This document shows positions 1 through 7,759 of a stretch of 33,806 nt of DNA, piece by piece. Below the pieces are notes generated by a model. It did no database searches. It saw only the letters and a program-made list of their open reading frames with translations, and was not told where the DNA came from. Source of the stretch: Coprobacter sp. Lineage in GTDB: Bacteria; Bacteroidota; Bacteroidia; Bacteroidales; UBA11471. The stretch lies in assembly GCA_017462265.1 (NCBI GenBank), contig JAFTRN010000025.1, positions 1-33,806 of the forward strand. The letters run 5' to 3'. A program made the position numbers and the translations under genes. The first letter of the stretch is position 1; every line of letters starts with the position of its first letter.

Positions 1-141
1 CCTTTGGATCAAGACTGTAGGAACGGCTGATTCCTCTCAAGCTGTTTTCGCCTTGAGAAATTGTTCTGCTGACCATTATGGCCAATGTTGGACTATATTT
101 CATACTTCTTTATTTTTGTCCAACTTTTGGGGTGCAGTTCA
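1..141 (+). mobile_element. Right end of a probable IS3-family (IS150-like) insertion sequence, truncated by window edge
   Basis: Bases 117-141 read TGTCCAACTTTTGGGG followed by TGCAGTTCA. Reversed, this starts TGAACTGCACCCC and continues AAAAGTTGGACA, the pattern I associate with terminal repeats of IS3-family (IS150 group) elements, which begin TG and end CA. The element would extend left out of the window, so only the end and perhaps a few codons of transposase are present; I could not recognise a transposase C-terminus in bases 1-110. A 7-bp inverted repeat (GTTGGAC 87-93 / GTCCAAC 118-124) lies within the end. The assignment rests on recall of terminal repeats, not a database match. Confidence 0.45.
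88..118 (+). promoter_or_regulatory. Possible outward-facing promoter in the IS end
   Basis: TTG at 88-90, a 20-nt spacer, then TATTTTTG at 111-118, matching the Bacteroides -7 consensus TAnnTTTG at the expected spacing. It would start transcription near 124 and read rightward through the 144-279 palindrome. There is no ORF until 663-669, so it would drive either a noncoding RNA or a very long leader for the GH-D-like operon. The motif is short and could occur by chance in AT-rich DNA. Confidence 0.35.
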
Positions 142-143
142 GA

Positions 144-279
144 GCGCAATGCGGGGAACATAGGGTATTCGTAATAATCAATGCCTTTAGGTATTGGACC
201 TATATATAGGTGCGATAATCATTATAGTCCGATACCTACGGCATCGCAATTCCATAGTCAATTTTACCCCGCATTGCGC
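144..279. repeat. 136-bp long inverted repeat (MITE-like or structured RNA)
   Basis: A perfect 13-bp inverted repeat, GCGCAATGCGGGG (144-156) and CCCCGCATTGCGC (267-279), bounds the element. The interior is also roughly self-complementary: ATGCC..AGGTATTGGAC..TATA on the left (about 181-205) pairs with TATAGTCCGATACCT..GGCAT on the right (about 223-246), allowing small bulges. No ORF is inside. It begins 2-3 bp past the apparent IS end. It could be a miniature transposable element or, if transcribed, an extended hairpin RNA. Confidence 0.65.
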
Positions 280-668
280 CGATAAACGATAAATCGGCTT
301 ATACGGGGCTGAAATACTCGATAAGCGAGAGCAGAACCATACTTGTATGGATTATGCTGAGCGTAAGAGTATTCTGTAAGGAAAAATGTCTTATGCCGAT
401 GGCATAATGAAATCTTAAAAACAGTAAGTCGTATTTTTATCGGTGCCTATAATTATAAAAAGATTACTTAACGGTGATTTTCCCTTTCTGCGGACACACG
501 AGCCGAGTGTCTCTATATTTTGTGTATCAGCTACCATCAACAAACGCTTGTGGCGCATTTGTTACGTTATTTGAGCTAATTGTGTCATTATATTGCCGGG
601 ATTTTTAATAGTTTTGTAAACGTAAAATAGTATCTGAAAAAATAGTGTTGAAATCTATAATCATGAAT
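280..668. other. Gene-free region upstream of the GH-D-like operon, with small hairpins
   Basis: No convincing coding frame. Visible small palindromes are GCCGAT/ATCGGC (278-283 / 293-298), CCATAC-tt-GTATGG (337-350), TTATGCC-gat-GGCATAA (391-407) and GACAC/GTGTC (493-497 / 507-511). The stretch is AT-rich and ends in the likely promoter of the first gene. No tRNA or other known RNA was recognised. Confidence 0.5.
609..616 (+). promoter_or_regulatory. Candidate -7 box upstream of the GH-D-like operon
   Basis: TAGTTTTG fits TAnnTTTG and lies about 47-53 nt before the first plausible ATG. No TTTG is found at the normal 19-21 nt spacing upstream (nearest TTG at 593-595 and 580-582 are too close and too far), so this is a weak or activator-dependent site, as might be expected for a gene set switched on by a dedicated regulator. 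Confidence 0.35.
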
Positions 669-2675
669 ATGAAAAAAATACTATCTCTCTCGTTGAGCCT
701 GTTGACGGCTATGGTATTGGAGGCCTCGGCGGCCGTAAAGGTGTATAATTTTGATAAATGGACTCTTGGCGTGGACAATGCCACGGGCGATGTGACCATA
801 ATATATGCCGGCGATACGTTGGTAAACCGCAGTAATGCCTCATGGGGCGTGAATGACGACCGCACCACTATGTCGCAATGTGCTAAAATACGTTCGTCGA
901 TAGCCGATAACAAGGATATTTATGGTACGGGAAAGGTTGTGACTTTGAAAGCCACCCACGGAAAGTCGCAAGTGTCGCAGATGTTCTACCTCTACACGGG
1001 AAAGAATTATATGCATACCGAGTTGAAAGTATCATCGCCCGAGGGTGTGGCGCTCAACTATATGGCACCCATCAACTCGGCATCGTCGTATACGCTGTTT
1101 GAACAGGCCGGCAACTACTCGCTGTTTGTGCCGTTCGACAATGACGCATTTATTCGTTATCGCACATTCGTGTTTGGTGAGCCCACCGAGAGTTATGGTG
1201 TGACGGCATTTTTCAATACCGATTCGCGCGAAGGCCTCGTGGTTGGCGCGATAGAACATACCGACTGGAAGACCGGTATTCAAGCCGTTACGTCGGGTGT
1301 CGGTACAGTCGATACGTTGTGTGTGTATGGTGGAGCATCGACTACGATTACTCGCGACCTCATTCCCCACGGAAAGGTGTTGGGCAAAACCGTAAAATCA
1401 CCTCGTATCACCCTCGGAATGTTTGCCGACTGGCGTGCAGGTATGGAGGCGTTTGGAGATCAATGCGCAACATTCGCGCCCAAAATTCCATCGTTGGGAG
1501 CGCGACCTTTCGGTTGGAACAGTTGGGGCGCTTTGGCAACCAAAATCACCTTTGACAAGGCCATTGAGGTGTCCGATTTCATACGTGAGAATATCCAAAA
1601 TAAGAGTTTTGAAAACGAAGGTGTGGTGTATATCGACCTCGACGCTTTTTGGGATTTCGGGTTCAAACACCATCAGCATAAAATATTCGTAGAGCATTGT
1701 CGTGCCAATAATCAGAAGCCCGGTATCTATTGGTGTCCCTTTACCGACTGGGGCAAAAATGCCGAGGCCAAAGTCGTGGGCGATATGGACTATAAGTGGA
1801 AAGATGTCTATATCCGTGCCAACGGCGAACCGGTTGTGTTCGATGGCGGTATAGCCATAGACCCTACGCACCCGGCCGTGCGTCGTCGCATCGAGACGCA
1901 GATGAAGCAATTTATAGAGTGGGGGTATGAGTATGTGAAAATCGACTTTATGGCACATGGTACCTACCAATCCGACTCCTATTACGACAAGAATATAACC
2001 ACCGGTATGCAAGCCTACAATCAGGGTATGAAATACCTTGTGGAACAGACCGAGGGTAAGTTGTGGATTAACCTCTCTATCGCGCCGCTCTTCCCCGGTA
2101 ACTACGCGCACAGTCGCCGTATCAGTTGCGATGCGTGGGCCGATATAAACAATACCGAGTATGTGCTCAACTCGCTCTCGTATGGCTGGTGGCTCGACCA
2201 TATCTACCACTACAACGACGGCGATCATATCGTATATAAAGAGGTGAGCGATGGTGAAAATCGTGCCCGTATCACGTCGTCGGCCATCACCGGGGTGTAT
2301 TTCCTGGGCGATGATATGAGCAAGGGTGGAACCGACGAGGTGAAAAACAAAGTGGTGCGCAACACCACCAACCCCGGTATCAACGAGATAGCTCGCACCT
2401 GCCCCTCGTTCCGACCCGTGGAAATAGGTAGCGGTGACCGTGGTTCCGATATGTTCTATCACAATCGGGGTGACGTGCTGTATGTCGCAATTTTCAATTT
2501 TGCCGGGAAATCTGCTGAAAAACAATTACCTTTGCATAGACTCGGCCTATCCGGTGCCATAGAATATGATGCAGTGGAATTGTGGTCGGGCGACAAGACG
2601 AAAATTCGCGCCAAGATAGCGGTGGAAGTCCCTGCCAAAGATGTGAAAGTGTATCGTATCGATTTGAAAAAATAA
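669..2675 (+). CDS. Exported clan GH-D-like glycosidase, paralogue 1 (alpha-galactosidase-like)
   Basis: Predicted exported glycosidase of about 668 aa. An N-terminal signal peptide (MKKILSLSLSLLTAM...EASA) is followed by a beta-rich domain (about 25-275), a catalytic barrel opening with GWNSWG at 282-287, and a C-terminal beta-domain. Clan GH-D landmarks are the strand YVKIDF with D426 as likely nucleophile, and SCDAW with D488 as likely acid/base; both are kept in the two downstream paralogues. The motifs are not the textbook GH27 or GH36 ones (compare FKWDCN in the GH36 at 13861), so I do not assign a family or substrate; alpha-galactoside or beta-L-arabinopyranoside are possibilities. First gene of a three-gene run (49-nt gap to the next). 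It lacks the C-terminal extension of the other two and is shorter. Alternative starts are ATG at 663 and 645; 669 gives the cleanest signal peptide. Confidence 0.85.
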   Translation: MKKILSLSLSLLTAMVLEASAAVKVYNFDKWTLGVDNATGDVTIIYAGDTLVNRSNASWGVNDDRTTMSQCAKIRSSIADNKDIYGTGKVVTLKATHGKSQVSQMFYLYTGKNYMHTELKVSSPEGVALNYMAPINSASSYTLFEQAGNYSLFVPFDNDAFIRYRTFVFGEPTESYGVTAFFNTDSREGLVVGAIEHTDWKTGIQAVTSGVGTVDTLCVYGGASTTITRDLIPHGKVLGKTVKSPRITLGMFADWRAGMEAFGDQCATFAPKIPSLGARPFGWNSWGALATKITFDKAIEVSDFIRENIQNKSFENEGVVYIDLDAFWDFGFKHHQHKIFVEHCRANNQKPGIYWCPFTDWGKNAEAKVVGDMDYKWKDVYIRANGEPVVFDGGIAIDPTHPAVRRRIETQMKQFIEWGYEYVKIDFMAHGTYQSDSYYDKNITTGMQAYNQGMKYLVEQTEGKLWINLSIAPLFPGNYAHSRRISCDAWADINNTEYVLNSLSYGWWLDHIYHYNDGDHIVYKEVSDGENRARITSSAITGVYFLGDDMSKGGTDEVKNKVVRNTTNPGINEIARTCPSFRPVEIGSGDRGSDMFYHNRGDVLYVAIFNFAGKSAEKQLPLHRLGLSGAIEYDAVELWSGDKTKIRAKIAVEVPAKDVKVYRIDLKK

Positions 2676-2724
2676 TGTATGTGTTTTCCTGATTTTGGAG
2701 GAGGCTCAAAATAACTACTGACGT

Positions 2725-5157
2725 ATGAAAAGATTTATATTGCCTTTACTGTTGTTTACGGGCGTGTTTACGGCCGTTGCCGATGATTATACAGCTACCG
2801 AAGGCAAATGGCAGTTGAATTATAGTGATGCCGACAACAGTCTGACCATCTTGTATAACGATGTTGCCGCCTTCAACAACGCCTATGCCAAGGTTGTGTG
2901 CAACGTATGGGGCAGTGAAACCGATATTACCATTACGACCGGTGCCGACCTCAAACCGGTCATAGCCATGGAGAGTATCACCGACGAACTCGGCGATGGT
3001 CGTTCTCATACATTTACCTATGTGAAAGACAGTGTGAAGATGGTACATCGCCTTAACTTCTACGATGAGCACCCCTATATGGTGGCGCAAGTGACCGTGG
3101 AGCACCTCGGGGGTAAGACCATGCAGTCGCGCCACATGATAGCAATGGCAATAGGCTCGTCGTCGCGCCCGTTGAAAGGCGCACAGAACCGCTTTTTATG
3201 GGTTCCGTTCGACAATGACGGTTTTGTGTGCTATGGAAATGCCGCATTGAAATCCGATACTACGTCGCACGAGGTGACTGCGGTGTTCGATGCCGACAGC
3301 CGTTACGGATTGGTAGCCGGCTCTATCGACCACGATTCGTGGAAGAGCGGTATCTCGGTCGGCGGTGAAAGCGGATATAAACTCACCAAATTTCAATGCT
3401 TGTCGGGTTTCACCAATAGTTTTACCCGCGACGTATTGCCTCATGGTAAGGTTAAAGGCGCGATTGTGAAATCGGCACGCTATATGATAGGTTTCTTCGA
3501 CGATTGGCGCGAGGGCATGAACACATTTGCCGCCGCCAATACCAAGGTGGCTCCTCGGGCAGTATGGACCAAGGGCAATCCTGTGGGCTGGAGTTCGTGG
3601 GGTGTGATGGCCGATAAAGTGAACTACAATGGTGTGATGGACTGTGCCGCTTTCCTCAAAGATACGCTTTTCCAATATGGATTCCACGACCGCGAAGGTC
3701 GTACCTCGATCAGTCTCGACGCGTTTGCCACCGATAATATTTCGCAGCAGAATCTCTACAATATGGGTACGAAGTATTTCTCCGATGGCGAATATACGGT
3801 AGGCCTCAATAAAGTTCCGAAACAGGGCTCGAACCAAGTGCTCGGTCTCTATTGCGGACCGTTGGTCGTATGGGAGTGGACGCTTGACGGACAGGTATAT
3901 GGTACCGGCGTGGGCGATGTGCCGGCCTATACGGGACGAGATATAGCCCTGCGAGTGAATGGCGATATTTATAAAATGCCCTCGAACGGCGGTCTTGCCG
4001 TCGATGGTTCGCACCCCGGTGTTGCCGCCAATATACGTGCCTTTATGAAACAATGGGCCTCGTGGGGCGTGAAATATATCAAGTCCGACTTCCAAAACAA
4101 TGGTATAGTCGAGGGTGACAGTTATTACGATCCCGATGTGACCACCGGTGTACAGGCCTACAACAAGGCCATGAAGGTGCTGCTCGAGTGTGCCGAGGAG
4201 TATGGAATGTATGTGGTACTTTCTATTTCGCCCATATTCCCCTATCAATACGCCCACGGACGTCGTGTAAGTTGCGACAGCTGGAGTAGCATAGGGCATA
4301 GCGAGTATGTAATGAACGCTATCTCGTATGGTTGGTGGATGGACAGCCTCTATACCGTAAACGATCCCGACCATCTGGTGATGCTCGGTGCCAACAATAA
4401 TATGGGCGAGACCATTGGGGAGAATCGTGCCCGCGCCACGTCGGGTATGGTATCGGGTGCCTACATATTCGGCGATAATTTCAGCGATAGAACGCTCAGT
4501 AATGGCGAAATCGTGGGTTATCCCGAGGAGGCTCGCCGACGCGCCATGCAGATAATGGCCAATCGCGATGTGAACGACTATGTGCGCAACAATACCGGCT
4601 CGTTCATGCCGGTAGAGGGCGATGATCCCTCGAGTTCGCAACAGGCTGAGAGTTTCTTTGTGCGTCACACCAACCAATATACCTATTTTGCCGTGTTCAA
4701 CTATACAAGTACATTCGCCAAAACGGGTACGATGACCTATGAACGATTGGGCATAGACGCGTCGATTGTGGGGGATATAAAGGAATTGTGGCTCGATGAA
4801 GCCGTGACCTCCACGGCAACCGGACTTACTTATAGAGTCCCCGCCAAAGATGCCCGTGTATATCGTATCACCCGCACCGACTATTCGGGCGTGAACGAGG
4901 TAGAGGCTGACGATATAGCGCCGATGCCCCGCATGACCGCTACCATCGGTGCCGACGGGTGTTGTGTAGTGACTGCCGACACCGAGATAGCCAGCGTGTC
5001 GGTTTACAGCCTGTCGGGCGTGTGTGTGGCACAGACTATCGATGTGGCAGGTGTGATAGCCGAGTTGTCGATAGGAGCTAACGAAGGAGTATATATCGTG
5101 CGTTGCGAGACCGCGGCCGGCGATATGCTTGTAGCCAAATGCGTGAAACAAAAATAA
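2725..5157 (+). CDS. Exported clan GH-D-like glycosidase, paralogue 2, with C-terminal sorting-type extension
   Basis: 810-aa homologue of the preceding gene. Signal peptide MKRFILPLLLFTGVFTAVA, N-terminal beta-domain, GWSSWG at 288-293, likely nucleophile D455 in YIKSDF, likely acid/base D518 in SCDSW, and the shared SYGWW and DPDHLV motifs. Compared with paralogue 1 it has a longer barrel loop between the SLDAF strand and the DGSHPG region. After the catalytic part ends (YRITRTDYSG, about 713-722) a tail of about 80 residues follows, with SVSVYSLSG, a GVYIVR strand and a basic end KCVKQK. This resembles the C-terminal type A tails used by type IX secretion in Bacteroidota, so the enzyme may be secreted or surface-attached rather than periplasmic. 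Substrate unknown. Very similar to the next gene; probably a recent tandem duplication. Confidence 0.85.
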   Translation: MKRFILPLLLFTGVFTAVADDYTATEGKWQLNYSDADNSLTILYNDVAAFNNAYAKVVCNVWGSETDITITTGADLKPVIAMESITDELGDGRSHTFTYVKDSVKMVHRLNFYDEHPYMVAQVTVEHLGGKTMQSRHMIAMAIGSSSRPLKGAQNRFLWVPFDNDGFVCYGNAALKSDTTSHEVTAVFDADSRYGLVAGSIDHDSWKSGISVGGESGYKLTKFQCLSGFTNSFTRDVLPHGKVKGAIVKSARYMIGFFDDWREGMNTFAAANTKVAPRAVWTKGNPVGWSSWGVMADKVNYNGVMDCAAFLKDTLFQYGFHDREGRTSISLDAFATDNISQQNLYNMGTKYFSDGEYTVGLNKVPKQGSNQVLGLYCGPLVVWEWTLDGQVYGTGVGDVPAYTGRDIALRVNGDIYKMPSNGGLAVDGSHPGVAANIRAFMKQWASWGVKYIKSDFQNNGIVEGDSYYDPDVTTGVQAYNKAMKVLLECAEEYGMYVVLSISPIFPYQYAHGRRVSCDSWSSIGHSEYVMNAISYGWWMDSLYTVNDPDHLVMLGANNNMGETIGENRARATSGMVSGAYIFGDNFSDRTLSNGEIVGYPEEARRRAMQIMANRDVNDYVRNNTGSFMPVEGDDPSSSQQAESFFVRHTNQYTYFAVFNYTSTFAKTGTMTYERLGIDASIVGDIKELWLDEAVTSTATGLTYRVPAKDARVYRITRTDYSGVNEVEADDIAPMPRMTATIGADGCCVVTADTEIASVSVYSLSGVCVAQTIDVAGVIAELSIGANEGVYIVRCETAAGDMLVAKCVKQK

Positions 5158-5187
5158 TTTATATAACACCTGAAAAAAAATACTGTG

Positions 5188-7602
5188 ATGAAGAAAATTG
5201 TATTCCTGTTATTGATGATGTCGGGTATAATGTCGGCCTTTGCCGGCGACTATACGGCTACGGAGGGTAAGTGGAACATAAATTACACCGAAGCCGACAA
5301 CAGCCTGACGATTTCGTATGATGGCGTTGTCGCATTCAGTAAGGCCTATGCCAAAGTGGTGTGTAACGAGTGGGGTAGCGATACCGATATCACCATTACC
5401 ACCGGCGAGGACTTGAAACCGACCATATCGCGCAACGTGCTTTCCGATGAGTTGGGTAAGGGCCGTACCTATTCATTCACCTATTACAAAGATAGTGTGA
5501 AGATGGTACAGAAACTCAATTTCTATACCGATCATGACTATATGGTGGCCCAAGTCTCGGTGCAACATATCGGAGGTAAGGTGATGCAGTCGCGTTATAT
5601 GGTGGCGCTTGCCAATGGCGAGACCACGCAGCCGTTGACCGGCTCGTCGAACCGCTATTTATGGGTGCCGTTCGATAACGATGGCTTTGTGAAATATGGC
5701 AATTATACGTTGAAATCATCTAAGACCTCACACGAGGTAACGGCGGTGTTCGATGCCAATTCACGATATGGATTGGTGGTGGGCTCTATCGACCACGATT
5801 CGTGGAAGAGCGGTATCACCGTGGGTGGTGAAGATGGCTATAAACTCACCAAAATGGAGTGTTTGTCGGGTTATACAAGCAACTACACCCGCGACGCGCT
5901 GTCTCATGGTAAGGTGAAAGGCGAGACCGTATCGTCGGCTCGTTATATGATAGGCTTCTTCGACGACTGGCGTGAAGGTATGAACACTTTTGCCGAGGCC
6001 AATAATTTGGTTGCTCCCCGTGCGGTATGGACCAAGGGTAATCCCTTCGGTTGGAGCTCATGGGGCGTTCAGGCCGAGTATGTAAATTACGATGGAGCAG
6101 TAGATTGTGCCGCATTCCTCAAGGACTCGCTTTATCAATACGGATTCCACGACAATGAGGGCAAAACCTCTATCAGTCTCGATGCGTTCGCTCTCGACCA
6201 TATCTCATCGTCGTATCTGCACAAATTGGGTACGAAAGTATTCTCGGACACGACCTATAAAGAGGGCCTTTTCGGTACCGTAAAACATGGCTCAAATCAG
6301 ACGCTCGGCCTCTATTACTGCCCGCTGGTACAATGGGATTGGACTCTCGATGCCACGTTGTACGGTACAGAATATGTAGGTCGCGACATAGCGTTGTTGG
6401 TAAATGGCAGTGTGTATAAAGTATCGTCAAATGGAGGAAATGCTGTCGATGGTTCGCACCCCGGCGTGGCTGCCAGTATCCGTGCACAAATGAAACAATG
6501 GGCCTCATGGGGTGTGAAATATATCAAGGCCGACTTTTTGAACGATGGTACTATCGAAGGCGACAGCTATTACGATCCCGATGTGACTACCGGTATGCAG
6601 GCTTACAACAAAGCCATGAAAGTATTGCTCGAATGTGCCGAGGAGTATGGAATGTACATTGTCGAGGCCATTTCGCCTATATTTCCCTATCAATATGCCC
6701 ATGGCCGTCGTATCTGTTGCGACGCATGGAGCAGTATGAGCAACAGCGAGTATGTGATGAACGCTATCTCGTATGGTTGGTGGACGAGTGGCCTCTATAC
6801 CGTAAATGACCCCGACCACTTGGTGATGTGCCGAGCCGGAAATAACGCCAATGAAACATTGGGCGAAAATCGTGCTCGTGCTACCACCGGAATGGTGTCG
6901 GGAGCCTTTATTTTTGGCGATAACTTCAGTGATAGTCCGCTCAGCAATGGTGAAATCGTAGGTTATCCCGAGCAGTCGCGTGCCCGAGCCATGCAGTTTA
7001 TGACCAATCGCGATGTGAACGACTATGTGCGCAACAATACCGGTTCGTTCATGCCGGTCGAGGGCGATGAACCTACCGCTTCACAACAAGCCGAGAGTTT
7101 CTTTGTGCGTCATACCGACCAATATACCTATTTTGCCGTATTCAATTATAGCGGTGTCTCGGTGAAATCGGGAACGATGACCTATGAACGATTGGGTATC
7201 GACGCGTCGATTGTTGGTGACATCAAGGAGTTGTGGACCGCCACCGCCGTGACACCCACGGCTACGGGATTCACCTATAGTGTGCCCTTCAAAGATGCCC
7301 GTGTGTATCGTATCACCCGTACCGACTATTCGGGAGTAAATGAGATAGAGGCCGATGGTGATGACGTTGCCTCGTCGCAGCTGTGTGTGACCATTGATGC
7401 CGATGGCCGTTGCTTTGTCGCTGCCAATACCGAGATAGCCAATATATCGGTATATACACTTGCCGGAATATGTGTGGCTCGCCAATCGAATGTGGCTGCC
7501 ACAAATGCCACATTGACGATAGAGGCATCGGCCGGCGTGTACGTGGTATGCTGTGAGACTGCAAGCGGTGAAATGCTTGTAGGTAAATGTGTAAAACAAT
7601 AG
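5188..7602 (+). CDS. Exported clan GH-D-like glycosidase, paralogue 3, with C-terminal sorting-type extension
   Basis: 804-aa close paralogue of the preceding gene, alignable end to end. Signal peptide MKKIVFLLLMMSGIMSAFA; the mature part starts GDYTATEGKW, almost the same as paralogue 2. Likely catalytic residues are D449 (YIKADF) and D512 (CCDAW). The C-terminal extension (about 730-804) again has ISVYTLAG, a GVYVV strand and ends KCVKQ. Start chosen at the ATG at 5188; an in-frame GTG at 5185 adds one residue. It is 30 nt after paralogue 2 and is followed by a strong hairpin at 7647, so the three genes probably form one transcript. Loop differences from paralogue 2 (for example LVVWEW against LVQWDW near the active site) suggest altered specificity. 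Substrate not known. Confidence 0.85.
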   Translation: MKKIVFLLLMMSGIMSAFAGDYTATEGKWNINYTEADNSLTISYDGVVAFSKAYAKVVCNEWGSDTDITITTGEDLKPTISRNVLSDELGKGRTYSFTYYKDSVKMVQKLNFYTDHDYMVAQVSVQHIGGKVMQSRYMVALANGETTQPLTGSSNRYLWVPFDNDGFVKYGNYTLKSSKTSHEVTAVFDANSRYGLVVGSIDHDSWKSGITVGGEDGYKLTKMECLSGYTSNYTRDALSHGKVKGETVSSARYMIGFFDDWREGMNTFAEANNLVAPRAVWTKGNPFGWSSWGVQAEYVNYDGAVDCAAFLKDSLYQYGFHDNEGKTSISLDAFALDHISSSYLHKLGTKVFSDTTYKEGLFGTVKHGSNQTLGLYYCPLVQWDWTLDATLYGTEYVGRDIALLVNGSVYKVSSNGGNAVDGSHPGVAASIRAQMKQWASWGVKYIKADFLNDGTIEGDSYYDPDVTTGMQAYNKAMKVLLECAEEYGMYIVEAISPIFPYQYAHGRRICCDAWSSMSNSEYVMNAISYGWWTSGLYTVNDPDHLVMCRAGNNANETLGENRARATTGMVSGAFIFGDNFSDSPLSNGEIVGYPEQSRARAMQFMTNRDVNDYVRNNTGSFMPVEGDEPTASQQAESFFVRHTDQYTYFAVFNYSGVSVKSGTMTYERLGIDASIVGDIKELWTATAVTPTATGFTYSVPFKDARVYRITRTDYSGVNEIEADGDDVASSQLCVTIDADGRCFVAANTEIANISVYTLAGICVARQSNVAATNATLTIEASAGVYVVCCETASGEMLVGKCVKQ

Positions 7603-7646
7603 GTACATATATAATGTTGTAAAAAAACTAAATTTTAGTTTGCCCG

Positions 7647-7676
7647 ATAGCGAGTGGCTGAGAAGCCACTTGCTAT
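7647..7676 (+). terminator. Hairpin terminator after the GH-D-like operon
   Basis: A 13-bp stem ATAGCGAGTGGCT / AGCCACTTGCTAT with one G-U pair and a GAGA tetraloop, followed by TTGGCTTTT. It lies 45 nt past the stop codon of the last GH-D-like gene and just before the promoter of the regulator gene, so it probably separates the two transcription units. Confidence 0.75.
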
Positions 7677-7690
7677 TTGGCTTTTAGGAC

Positions 7691-7721
7691 TTGTGCTGAA
7701 ATAAATAATTTTATACCTTTA
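7691..7721 (+). promoter_or_regulatory. Promoter of the hybrid two-component regulator gene
   Basis: TTG at 7691-7693, 20-nt spacer, TACCTTTA at 7714-7721 (seven of eight to TAnnTTTG if the final base is relaxed). It lies 38 nt before the ATG at 7760 and downstream of the terminator hairpin, consistent with independent expression of the regulator. Confidence 0.5.
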
Positions 7722-7759
7722 TGCACAAAACCAATAAGTAACCCCATAGATATTTCTGT

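Noticed and set aside
2..172. Open frame of about 56 codons running in from the left edge
   Set aside because: It crosses the IS terminal repeat and ends in the long palindrome; its translation shows no family resemblance and no recognisable transposase C-terminus.
2697..2704. GGAGGAGG as a Shine-Dalgarno site for paralogue 2
   Set aside because: It is 20 nt before the ATG, too far to position a ribosome, and none of the other genes has such a site.
1398..5169. Long minus-strand open frames of 375 and 657 aa opposite the GH-D-like genes (and similar ones at 13900-15174 and 32039-33691)
   Set aside because: They lie exactly antisense to well-supported exported enzymes, have no signal peptide or recognisable motif, and are expected from the codon pattern of the sense genes.
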